Shown: positions 34,887-42,676 of the stretch, one piece after another
How positions within the stretch are numbered: position 1 is the first letter of the stretch
Layout: the number at the start of each line of letters is the position of its first letter
NCBI GenBank assembly: GCA_910584595.1
Contig: CAJUBQ010000011.1
Coordinates: 18,081 to 82,080, forward strand
Source: an uncultured Eubacterium sp.
Lineage (GTDB): Bacteria > Bacillota > Clostridia > Lachnospirales > Lachnospiraceae
Direction of reading: 5' to 3'
Length of the DNA stretch: 64,000 nt
The notes under the pieces: generated by a model
Databases searched by the model: none
Told to the model about the DNA's origin: nothing
The model's input: only the letters and a program-made list of their open reading frames with translations
Translations under genes and position numbers: made by a program

Positions 34887-35320
34887 GTTACTCAGAATGG
34901 CATACTTACGGCTATGGGATCTGCGTTTCCGATATTACGGATGAGTCTGTGGAACGCCTGCAGAAGCTGATTTCCCTGGCACCGGAGTACCAAAAGAAAA
35001 TACAGGCATGGCTGGATGAGTGTGAGATATCGGAGCCGGCCTACGAGGATTATCTGGAGTTCGACCAGGACTATATGCTTGGCCTGGCAACCATCTTAAA
35101 AGAAGTGATCCTTGAGGCAGAGGACATTGATCTTGTGGCGTGCGACAGCCATGACGGCACGGATTATCTGCTCTATGTGCCGGATTATCCCTGGAACATG
35201 GGAAAACACAGACAGCTCATGACGGAGGAGGCCGTCGCAGGGCTTTTCCGAAAATATGTTTCCATTTTGACAGATGAGGCGATAGAAATAGATTACCAGT
35301 CTGTTGAGAATGGAGGTTAG
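34883..35320 (+). CDS. hypothetical acidic protein, 145 aa
   Basis: Coupled to the previous gene by ATGA; AGGAGGTG lies before the ATG. Acidic and helical, with YGYGICVSDITDESVERLQK at the start and a DGTDYLLYVPDYPWNMGKHR core. No family recognised. The methyltransferase-like gene begins 11 bases downstream. Confidence 0.55.
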   Translation: MSYSEWHTYGYGICVSDITDESVERLQKLISLAPEYQKKIQAWLDECEISEPAYEDYLEFDQDYMLGLATILKEVILEAEDIDLVACDSHDGTDYLLYVPDYPWNMGKHRQLMTEEAVAGLFRKYVSILTDEAIEIDYQSVENGG

Positions 35321-35331
35321 GAGGTGGCGTT

Positions 35332-36264
35332 ATGCCTTATAAAAGCGATACAAGGCCGCTGACCAGCATCGTCTCCTATCCGGAGCGTGGCGAAGGCGGC
35401 AACAACCGTTACCGGGGGAACTGTTCCCCCAGACTGATCGAGGACCTTCTGGAGTTCTTCCAGCCGGCAGAAATCTGCGATTATATGTGCGGAAGCGGGA
35501 CGACCAAAGCGGCGGCGGACAAGCTGGGTATTGGCAGTCATCTCTATGACCTGCACAGCGGTTTTGACATCATGAACTGCGAGATCCCGGAGCGCCCGGA
35601 GTTTATATTCTGGCACCCTCCATACTGGGATATCGTGACCTATTCGGATGTCATGTACAAAGCGGCGGATGTCCAGAAGAGCTACGGCTATGACCCGAGG
35701 CAGTATGACCTGTCACGCATACCGGACTGGGCAGGCTTTGTGGAAAAAATGAATTACGCCATGATGAAGCAGTTTTCTGCCCTTGAAAAAGGCGGCAGGA
35801 TGGCGGTGCTGATGGGCGATATCAAGAAGAAAGGCGTGCTGTACAGTATGCTTTCCGAGATCGTCAAACCGGGGTCTTTGGAGAATATCATTATCAAGGC
35901 CCAGCATAACTGCTTTTCAGACCAGATCCAGTATAGCGGGAAATTCATACCGATCTTACATGAGTATGTGATGATTGTCCGAAAGGATTCACCGCTTTTG
36001 GTTCCGATTATCATGGCAAAGAAAACGGAGGTCGATATCCGGGATATGCCGGGAGCGACATGGCGTGATGTGGTTGCTGCCGTTTTGGAACAGTGCAGCG
36101 AGCCGGTGACGCTCACGTTTCTCTATGAGAAAATAGAGCCGCACAAAAAAGCACAGGCAAATAAGTGGTGGAAAGAAAAAATCCGCCAAACGCTTCAGAT
36201 CAATCCTACATACTTCTTTCATGATGGCAGGGGAATGTGGTCGTTGAACAGAAGCGCAGCATAG
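35332..36264 (+). CDS. DNA methyltransferase-like protein
   Basis: A 310-residue protein. CDYMCGSGTTKAAADKLGI (about residues 49-67) matches motif I of the N4/N6 amino-methyltransferases, and FIFWHPPYWD (about 87-96) matches motif IV, with HPPY in place of D/N/S-PPY. VLMGDIKKKG and the C-terminal winged-helix-like region (about 250-310) follow. It has no restriction partner nearby, so it may be an orphan that protects or marks element DNA. The His in motif IV is unusual and could alter the target. AGGAGGTGGCGTT precedes the ATG; a hairpin GGGATG/CATCCC lies at 36278-36300. Confidence 0.75.
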   Translation: MPYKSDTRPLTSIVSYPERGEGGNNRYRGNCSPRLIEDLLEFFQPAEICDYMCGSGTTKAAADKLGIGSHLYDLHSGFDIMNCEIPERPEFIFWHPPYWDIVTYSDVMYKAADVQKSYGYDPRQYDLSRIPDWAGFVEKMNYAMMKQFSALEKGGRMAVLMGDIKKKGVLYSMLSEIVKPGSLENIIIKAQHNCFSDQIQYSGKFIPILHEYVMIVRKDSPLLVPIIMAKKTEVDIRDMPGATWRDVVAAVLEQCSEPVTLTFLYEKIEPHKKAQANKWWKEKIRQTLQINPTYFFHDGRGMWSLNRSAA

Positions 36265-36379
36265 TATCTGCGTCTGGGGGATGTCTTTTATAGGCATCCC
36301 TCAGTTGCTTTAACTATATGTAGAAGAAGGATGGCCTTTTTGCTATAATACAAATATACTTATGAACAGGAGGCGAAAT

Positions 36380-36706
36380 ATGTCTGTTTATTATAATCCG
36401 GACACGTACAGAAAAATTATCAGAAATGGTGAAGAATGTTGGGTATATGATTGGGGCAAAAATGCTGATATAAATTCGTTCAATTATATGCTGGATCGCT
36501 GGGAGGGCACTCAGCAACAATTTTTTATCAATGGTGAGACCAAGCAATATTTTCTTATTAATAAACAAGAGCGTACTGTCATGGAAATATCAAATCCAGA
36601 AGTAATAAGGTTCCTGTATGAGAATCTTTATATGGCGAATATTAACGAGACTTTTATCGAACTGTTTACCTCAATCGGAGGGTTTAAAACAGTAAAGTAC
36701 GAGTAG
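36380..36706 (+). CDS. hypothetical protein, 108 aa
   Basis: ATG 36380 is 6 bases after AGGAGG; the frame opening at 36362 includes that ribosome site. Soluble protein with an N-terminal VYYNPDTYRKIIRNGEECWV and a C-terminal FIELFTSIGGFKTVKYE. TATAAT-like sequence (about 36347) precedes it, so it has its own promoter. No family recognised. Confidence 0.6.
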   Translation: MSVYYNPDTYRKIIRNGEECWVYDWGKNADINSFNYMLDRWEGTQQQFFINGETKQYFLINKQERTVMEISNPEVIRFLYENLYMANINETFIELFTSIGGFKTVKYE

Positions 36707-36724
36707 ATTCTGATTTTTTTCTTG

Positions 36725-36753
36725 GGGATGTCATTTCGGCGGCATCCCTTTTT
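36725..36753 (+). terminator. Rho-independent terminator
   Basis: GGGATG (36725-36730) pairs with CATCCC (36743-36748), then TTTTT. It insulates the abiE operon. Confidence 0.7.
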
Positions 36754-36791
36754 GTATAACTGTTTTCAATTTGGATATACTAATCTCCGAG

Positions 36792-36852
36792 GGTTCTATT
36801 TACATTCGCACTTCAATAGTGTATAATGTGGAGTGCGGATGTAAATGGAACC
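36792..36852 (+). promoter_or_regulatory. abiE promoter inside a long inverted repeat
   Basis: The 21-base arms 36792-36812 and 36832-36852 are complementary at 19 positions and flank a 19-base centre. TTTACA (36799-36804) and TATAAT (36822-36827) are 17 bases apart, so the left arm covers the -35 and the centre holds the -10. AbiEi proteins are known to repress their own operon through long inverted repeats at the promoter. Confidence 0.8.
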
Positions 36853-37465
36853 AAGGAGGTGCATTGATACGGACACGATTTGGACTAAAATTCAAACAAT
36901 TGCAGAAAAAAGCAATGGGTTTGTTAAGACTTCTGATATTGAGGCGGCTGGAATCAGCAGACCGATGTTGAAAAAGTATGTTGATATGGGAAAATTAGAT
37001 CCGGTGCGAAAAGGGTTATATACTTTGACCGATGAATTTACTGATGAGTTTGCGCTTCTTCAGGCACAAAGCGCAAAGATAATATATTCCTATGGCACCG
37101 CACTGTTCTTTTGGGGGATGTCGGACAGGGCGCCGAACATCTTGGATATAACGCTGCCTCGCGGAACGAACATCAGCAGGTTAAGGCGTGATAATCCAAA
37201 TTTACGTTGTCATTATGTACAGACGGAAGTTTACGATCTTGGAATAACAGAAACAAAATCCCCTCAAGGCGGGATGGTAAAGCTGTATGACAGGGAGCGC
37301 TGTATTTGTGATGTGATCCGGGATAAGGATCAAATTGAGCTCCAGCTTTTTACGCAGGCAATTAAGGACTATTTTAAGACAAATCCAAATAACCGAAAAT
37401 TGCTGAAATATGGCAAGGTATTTGGAATTGAAGATAAGATAAGAACATATATGGAGGTTTTATAA
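36845..37465 (+). CDS. abiEi: AbiEi-type antitoxin
   Basis: A 206-residue protein with an N-terminal winged helix (VKTSDIEAAGISRPMLKKYV, then KLDPVRKGLYTLTDE) and the AbiEi C-terminal region (SYGTALFFWGMSDRAPNILDI, VKLYDRERCICDVIRDK). AbiEi represses the operon and counteracts the AbiEii nucleotidyltransferase in this type IV system. The start is odd: ATG 36845 lies within the operator only about 13 bases after the expected transcript start, while AGGAGG (36854-36859) precedes an in-frame ATT (36863). It overlaps the toxin gene by 1 base. Confidence 0.88.
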   Translation: MEPRRCIDTDTIWTKIQTIAEKSNGFVKTSDIEAAGISRPMLKKYVDMGKLDPVRKGLYTLTDEFTDEFALLQAQSAKIIYSYGTALFFWGMSDRAPNILDITLPRGTNISRLRRDNPNLRCHYVQTEVYDLGITETKSPQGGMVKLYDRERCICDVIRDKDQIELQLFTQAIKDYFKTNPNNRKLLKYGKVFGIEDKIRTYMEVL

Positions 37466-38304
37466 TGAAGACACCGGAACAACTAAAAGGAGCCATTCGC
37501 AGCATGGCAGCGAAGAAAAATCTTCGTGCACAGGAAGTGCTGCAGATGTTTTTATTTGAAAGAATCATTGATCGTTTGGCAGCTTCATCCTTTCGGGACA
37601 ATTTTATTTTGAAGGGCGGACTCTTGATATCATCAATGATCGGTATTGGTGAACGCACTACTATGGATATGGACACAACGGCGCGTGGTATTCAGATGGA
37701 AGAGGACGAGATCGTTTCTGCAGTCAAAGAGATTATCGCAATGGATGTGGGAGACGGAATTTCTTTTGAATTTCAGAAAATTGAACCAATCCGCGAGGAT
37801 GATGCGTACAATAATTTCCGGGTTCATCTGCGTGCAAAATACGGGAAGATTGACAGCCCAATGAAGATAGACATTACTACCGGAGATATTATTACGCCTG
37901 CAGCCATTCGTTATGATTTCCCGTTTGTGTTTGAGGAGAAAACGGTTTCGGTCATGGCATATACGCTTGAGACAGTGCTTGCGGAAAAATATGAAACGAT
38001 TATCCGCAGAAACATTGGAACTACAAGGGCAAGGGATTATTATGATTTACATACTCTTTACCGCAGCCGTAAAGATGTGGTTCAGATGGAGGTTCTGAGA
38101 GCAGCAGTTATTCATACTGCGGAGAAAAGAGATTCGGTTGATGATATCATGGACTGGAGAGATATTTTGAAGGATATCCGTGAAGAGCCGCAGTTATATC
38201 TTCTGTGGGATAATTATGCTGCGGACAACAAATACATTGGAGATTTGAAATTCAATGAAGTTCTTGATACAGTGGACGAAATTGCAAAGATTCTTGATTT
38301 GTGA
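37465..38304 (+). CDS. abiEii: AbiEii-type nucleotidyltransferase toxin
   Basis: A 279-residue protein of the DUF1814/AbiEii group: FILKGGLLISSMIG followed by TTMDMDTTAR gives the GG...DxD nucleotidyltransferase signature; VLAEKYETIIRRN and RARDYYDLHTL are the conserved later motifs with the basic and aromatic residues of the family. It blocks growth, probably by modifying RNA, and can act in phage defence by abortive infection. Translationally coupled to abiEi (TAATG). Confidence 0.9.
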   Translation: MKTPEQLKGAIRSMAAKKNLRAQEVLQMFLFERIIDRLAASSFRDNFILKGGLLISSMIGIGERTTMDMDTTARGIQMEEDEIVSAVKEIIAMDVGDGISFEFQKIEPIREDDAYNNFRVHLRAKYGKIDSPMKIDITTGDIITPAAIRYDFPFVFEEKTVSVMAYTLETVLAEKYETIIRRNIGTTRARDYYDLHTLYRSRKDVVQMEVLRAAVIHTAEKRDSVDDIMDWRDILKDIREEPQLYLLWDNYAADNKYIGDLKFNEVLDTVDEIAKILDL

Positions 38305-38381
38305 TATCAAGTAAGAAAAGATTAAATTTTTTTTGAAACACTTATAATAGAAATCGGAATTTGAAAGTGAGGTGTAATTAA

Positions 38382-39365
38382 ATGAATAAAGAAGAATTAC
38401 ATCGTGTTATAGGAGAGCAACAGCCTAATATATGCCAAGTGGTTGCAGTCAAAGATAGCAACATTATTTATAGTGATACTTGGAATGATTTCAAACAAGA
38501 TGATAATGTTCATATTGCTTCGGTAACAAAAAGCATTATAGCCATACTTATAGGAATTGCTATTGACAAAGGTATGATTAAAAGTATTCATCAAAAAGTA
38601 TTGGACTTTTTCCCTGACTATGTGATTAAAAGAGGAGAAAAGACCATACACGATATTACTTTATATCATTTGCTTACGATGACCGCACCGTATAAATTCA
38701 AGTCGGAGCCTTGGACAAAAGTATGTATGAGTGAGGATTGGACAAAGGCAGTTCTTGATTTGCTCGGCGGTAAAAGCGATATTATAGGTGAGTTTAAGTA
38801 TTCAACACTCGGTATACATATATTGAGTACAATAATAACCAAAGTAAGCAATATGCCAACATTGGAATTTGCCAATAAATATTTATTTAAGCCCCTTGGA
38901 ATAAAGAACAGACATCTTTACACAGTAAAAAACAAAGAGGAACATATTGGCTTTGTAACTTCAAAAGAACCTAAAGAAAACGGTTGGTTTTGTGATAACA
39001 AAGGAACAGTTACTTCGGGTTTTGGCTTGTGTTTATCAGCAGAAGATATGGCGAAAATAGGACAAATGTGCCTTGATAAAGGAATGTATGATAACAAAAG
39101 AATTGTATCTTCTGAATGGATTGAAAAGATAACAACACCATATTTAACTACTGATGAAAAATTTGGATTTATGCAATATGGATTTTTGTGGTGGATTATA
39201 GATAGTGAAAAGAAAATATATTCTGCAATCGGCGATAGCGGAAATGTAATATATGTTAATACCGAAAAAAATATCGTTATATCCGTTACGGCAACTTTCA
39301 AACCTTTGGTATTTGATAGGGTTCAGTTTATAAGAGAATATATCGAGCCATTTGTTTTAGGATGA
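38382..39365 (+). CDS. serine hydrolase of the beta-lactamase-like family
   Basis: A 327-residue protein without signal peptide, so probably cytoplasmic. SVTK (residues 47-50) is the SxxK catalytic motif; FKYSTLGIHIL supplies the tyrosine motif, and GDSGN may replace the KTG triad box. Such class-C-like hydrolases include esterases and peptidases; a beta-lactamase function is not implied. GTGAGGTG precedes the ATG. It is AT-richer than the flanking genes and may have been acquired separately. Confidence 0.78.
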   Translation: MNKEELHRVIGEQQPNICQVVAVKDSNIIYSDTWNDFKQDDNVHIASVTKSIIAILIGIAIDKGMIKSIHQKVLDFFPDYVIKRGEKTIHDITLYHLLTMTAPYKFKSEPWTKVCMSEDWTKAVLDLLGGKSDIIGEFKYSTLGIHILSTIITKVSNMPTLEFANKYLFKPLGIKNRHLYTVKNKEEHIGFVTSKEPKENGWFCDNKGTVTSGFGLCLSAEDMAKIGQMCLDKGMYDNKRIVSSEWIEKITTPYLTTDEKFGFMQYGFLWWIIDSEKKIYSAIGDSGNVIYVNTEKNIVISVTATFKPLVFDRVQFIREYIEPFVLG

Positions 39366-39420
39366 CAAATTCTGATTTATCAATTCATAAAGTTTTGAAA
39401 TAAAAAGAATATTGTAACCC

Positions 39421-39450
39421 GGAGATGTTGATTATCAGCATCTCTTTTTT
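39421..39450 (+). terminator. Rho-independent terminator
   Basis: GAGATG (39422-39427) pairs with CATCTC (39439-39444), followed by TTTTTT. It closes the hydrolase gene. Confidence 0.7.
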
Positions 39451-39473
39451 ATATCAAAAAGGAGGTATATAGT

Positions 39474-39584
39474 ATGGGATGGTTGATAGGTATCCTTAGT
39501 TTTATAGGCGGCAGCGTGTTTGGCGTTGTTTTTATGTGTATGTTTCAGATTAACCGAACTTACAGAAATAAGCGCTCGGAGTAA
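39474..39584 (+). CDS. DUF3789-like small membrane protein, 36 aa
   Basis: ATG 39474 follows AAAGGAGG. The product opens MGWLIGILSFIGGSVFGVVF, one transmembrane helix, and ends with QINRTYRNKRSE. The GSxxGVVxMCxxQxNR pattern is that of the tiny DUF3789 proteins common in Firmicutes ICEs. Function unknown. The IS begins 29 bases after its stop. Confidence 0.7.
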   Translation: MGWLIGILSFIGGSVFGVVFMCMFQINRTYRNKRSE

Positions 39585-39612
39585 ACATTTGCAGTAAGAA
39601 TGCTCTTTTCTC

Positions 39613-41287
39613 CAGCTTTGACGCTTAAAAAATTTTTCGTAAAAAAACCTCCCATTTTATGGGAAAATACGAGATAATAGAATTAACCACAAAACTATTT
39701 TTTCGCACACCCATAAAAGAGAGGAGGTTTTACAATGAAGCAAGAATAGAAATCAGAAGAAAAGAAGCCAGAGAACACCTGGAACAGTTTCGCCTTGCCT
39801 GTGAATTAGCTAAGCTGATCAGGCACTGTTTCCCAGAACTTTTGCCATTATTAAAACAAATCCCAGATCCCCGGCATCAGAGTTATATCACATACCCTGG
39901 TGTGATACTTCTTATGACCCGTATTCTTTCTTCTCTATTTTACATCAACAGCATGCGTAAGACAAGCGAAGAATTCAATTCGGAGATAATGGTAAAAAAT
40001 ATCTGGATGTTATGTAAAGAAGAGCCTGCTGTGGAGGAATTGCCTTATTGGGAAACCATCAACCGGTATCTGGAACGATTGGAGCCGGATAAACTACAGG
40101 ACGTCATTCATTGTCTTTGCCGCAGGTTACTGAAAAGCCGGGCATTTGAAGGTATGCGCGTGAGGGGAAAATACTGGCAGGTTATCATAGACGGGACACA
40201 GCTTTACAGTACCCAGGGGGAATTGGACGGGAAGAGCCTGCACCGGACGCATAACAGAGGGACGGAAAGAGAATACCAGGAGAACTATTATTATGTGTTG
40301 GAGGCGAAACTGGTGCTGCATCCGAAAATCCTGATAAGTATCCAGACGGAATTTGTAGATAATGAAGATGGAAAAGAGATGACGAAACAGGACTGTGAAA
40401 GGAAAGCCTGCTGGCGTTTGATGGAAAAGCTGAAAAAAGCATTTCCAAGGCTGCCCATCTGCCTGTGCGGGGATAGTTTGTACGCATGTGAAGGCTTCTT
40501 TGAAAGATGCAGGAGAAAAAACTGGCGGTATATTGTACGATATAAAGAAGGGAGTATCCCAAGCATTGCAGGGGAATACAGGAAACTGAAAAGATTGGAA
40601 AAGAATTACCAGGAAGGGATTTGGGCGACAGGGAAAAACTGGTATGATTATGTAACAGATATTGATTATAAAGGATATAAGTTAAACTTGGCGGAATATG
40701 TGGAAAGCAGGGAGCATATATGCAAAAAGGGGAAGAAAAAAGGGGAAATACAAACAAAGCGGAAAGAATTCTGGTTCCTGACGGATTTGCCAGTCACAAG
40801 AAAAAATGTAACCGATCTGATAGAACGAGGAAGGATGAGATGGAAAATAGAAAATGAGGGATTCAATGCGCAGAAAAAACATGGATACAGCCTGGAGCAT
40901 CTGTACAGCAAGAATTATCAAGCGTTGAAAAACCATTATTATCTGCTGCAGATTGGGCATATGATAAGCCAGTGTATGGAGACGTGGGAAAAGATATGGA
41001 AGAAAGTGAAGCAGAGTATGGAGCAGAAACACAGGCGACTACTGGAATCCATGAAAGAAACACCGCTGGAAGAACATAAGGAAGAGATGGAGAGAAAGAT
41101 ACAAATACGGTTTATATAGAAGCAGTTAAGAAAAGGTGGTGGTAAAGAAACAGGTGAAAAACAAAAAGAAGAAAAACAAGGCCTAGGGATTTTATTGTTT
41201 AAAATAAGGATAGATTGTCAATTTAGTATAAAAAATAGAATTCCATTTGCCTTGGGAGAGTAAATATAAATTTAAGCGTCGGTGCTG
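39613..41287. mobile_element. complete insertion sequence, 1675 bp, with 9-bp target duplication
   Basis: The left end CAGCTTTGACGCTTAAA (39613-39629) and the right end, read inward as CAGCACCGACGCTTAAA (41287-41271), match at 14 of 17 bases. TCTTTTCTC directly flanks both sides (39604-39612 and 41288-41296). It contains one transposase gene. The insertion landed between the DUF3789-like gene and the promoter at 41305, leaving that promoter intact. The intact duplication shows a simple and probably recent insertion. Confidence 0.9.
39659..41119 (+). CDS. DDE transposase of the IS
   Basis: A 486-residue protein with VIIDGTQLYSTQGELDGKSL (first Asp), CLCGDSLYACEGFFERC (second Asp) and RGRMRWKIENEGFNAQKKHG (Glu in a YREK-like R-x3-E-x6-K arrangement), as in IS4-superfamily DDE enzymes; exact family uncertain. 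The start is unclear: ATG 39659 lacks a ribosome site, while GAGAGGAGG (39720-39728) points to ATG 39735, which is out of frame and stops after 4 codons. Confidence 0.8.
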   Translation: MGKYEIIELTTKLFFRTPIKERRFYNEARIEIRRKEAREHLEQFRLACELAKLIRHCFPELLPLLKQIPDPRHQSYITYPGVILLMTRILSSLFYINSMRKTSEEFNSEIMVKNIWMLCKEEPAVEELPYWETINRYLERLEPDKLQDVIHCLCRRLLKSRAFEGMRVRGKYWQVIIDGTQLYSTQGELDGKSLHRTHNRGTEREYQENYYYVLEAKLVLHPKILISIQTEFVDNEDGKEMTKQDCERKACWRLMEKLKKAFPRLPICLCGDSLYACEGFFERCRRKNWRYIVRYKEGSIPSIAGEYRKLKRLEKNYQEGIWATGKNWYDYVTDIDYKGYKLNLAEYVESREHICKKGKKKGEIQTKRKEFWFLTDLPVTRKNVTDLIERGRMRWKIENEGFNAQKKHGYSLEHLYSKNYQALKNHYYLLQIGHMISQCMETWEKIWKKVKQSMEQKHRRLLESMKETPLEEHKEEMERKIQIRFI

Positions 41288-41304
41288 TCTTTTCTCCTGG
41301 TGGA

Positions 41305-41333
41305 TTGACTATTGCAAATAAATCTGTTATAAT
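41305..41333 (+). promoter_or_regulatory. promoter of leader module, copy 2
   Basis: TTGACT (41305-41310), 17-base spacer starting ATTG, TATAAT (41328-41333), just 9 bases beyond the IS target duplication. It is the twin of 26075-26103. Confidence 0.85.
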
Positions 41334-41388
41334 ATTTACATCAGTATCAAGTTTGGCTACGGCTAAACACAGTTTAACAGAGTTTATC

Positions 41389-41427
41389 AAAGTGTCATTT
41401 GCAATTTTGCAGATGGCACTTTTTTTG
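41389..41427 (+). terminator. leader terminator/attenuator, copy 2
   Basis: AAGTGTC (41390-41396) pairs with GGCACTT (41415-41421), enclosing TGCAA/TTGCA, then a T run. The outer stem equals copy 1 (26157), while the inner hairpin differs yet still pairs. Confidence 0.75.
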
Positions 41428-41533
41428 TTTTCCGGCCAATTCATTTGGGCATAAGCCAGCAGTCTTTCGGGATTGCTGGCTTTTGTTATATATCAAGGCG
41501 GCAATCCCGCCAGAAAAGAAAGGAGCATGAAAT

Positions 41534-42676
41534 ATGCAAAAACAATGTCAGGATGGTTTCTACACCACATTCAGTTCCTATCCCTTTATGCTGGATTATC
41601 ACAAGGAGCAGTCCAAGAACAGCCGCTGGGTGAAAGCCAGGGTCAGTGACCTTGAAATTCAGCCGCTGGGCAAAGGCTCTGCCCTGAGCACTGATCTGCC
41701 GGCATTTGCGTCAGGAACCACACAGGACGCTGTGGATGACACAGCAAACAATCTCGGCCTGGCCATGCGTGTTGACGGGGAACTCTTCCCCATGCGCATG
41801 ACAGCCTACAAAAGCCTTTTGGACAGGGCAAAAATCGGTGGCACGGCGCTCCCTAAACTGAGCCGTGAAGTGCTGGCGGAGGTGTTAAACGCCTGCCTGC
41901 GTCTTTATTCAGCGGATGCACTTTTGCTGATTCGTGATGAAAAAGTTGCGGCGGTTCATTCCGGGGATGCTGTTGATTATTCAGTGCTACCGATTGATGA
42001 GCTGCTCACTGCTCTGAAGACAAAGCTGGATGCCCGTTTTTCAGGAAACGAGTTTGAGTCCGGCTACTGTGACCATGCGATGGTAAGCGCAGCATGGACG
42101 ATGCCAGATCAAAAAGAGGATTTGCTAGGAGCGTACACAAAGCTGCTGGATTCCCAAGGAAAAACGGCTATGGCTTCCAAACTGACTCCGGGTGTCCGTT
42201 TTATGAGTTCGGATACTGGAGTGGCTTCAGCAAAGGTCTCAGCCCTACTGGTGAGCGGAAAGCGTTCTATCCATATCGGGGGCTGCATCGCAGTTGACCA
42301 CAGGCATCAGTCCAAGGTTTCCGACTTTGATACAGCGTTGGATCAGCTGTTTGCCCAATTCGGGGATAGCATTGCCAAACTGCAGAAACTGCTGGAGATC
42401 CATTTGGATTATCCGGTAAACGCTATGACCAGGGTATGTAAAAAACTTAGTCTGCCAAAAAAGGCTGCAGTCGAAGCTATCGCCATGTACGAGATGGCAT
42501 ACGGAGGCGGCCCGGCGACAGCCCATGACGTATTTCTTGCTATGCAGGAGATCCCGTTTATTTTGAGGACTGAAAACACGCCGGAAAGTAAGATGCTGGT
42601 CATAGAAGAAAATATGGCTCGTGCGCTTTCATTCAGATGGAGTGATTACGACCTTGCAAAGGCGGTGAGTTACTGA
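41534..42676 (+). CDS. hypothetical ICE protein, DUF932-like layout
   Basis: A 380-residue soluble protein after AAAGGAGC. Middle region: DNLGLAMRVDGELFPMRMTA-like segment near residue 75, later GVRFMSSDTGVASAKVSALL and SKVSDFDTALDQLF. The size, position before YqaJ and the DTG..SA segment recall phage/plasmid DUF932 proteins, but I could not confirm key motifs. Its TGA overlaps the yqaJ-like ATG by one base. Confidence 0.55.
   Translation: MQKQCQDGFYTTFSSYPFMLDYHKEQSKNSRWVKARVSDLEIQPLGKGSALSTDLPAFASGTTQDAVDDTANNLGLAMRVDGELFPMRMTAYKSLLDRAKIGGTALPKLSREVLAEVLNACLRLYSADALLLIRDEKVAAVHSGDAVDYSVLPIDELLTALKTKLDARFSGNEFESGYCDHAMVSAAWTMPDQKEDLLGAYTKLLDSQGKTAMASKLTPGVRFMSSDTGVASAKVSALLVSGKRSIHIGGCIAVDHRHQSKVSDFDTALDQLFAQFGDSIAKLQKLLEIHLDYPVNAMTRVCKKLSLPKKAAVEAIAMYEMAYGGGPATAHDVFLAMQEIPFILRTENTPESKMLVIEENMARALSFRWSDYDLAKAVSY

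Noticed and set aside
40185..40757. Leftward 190-codon frame inside the IS
   Set aside because: Shadow of the transposase gene with low-complexity Ser/Phe-rich composition and no family features.
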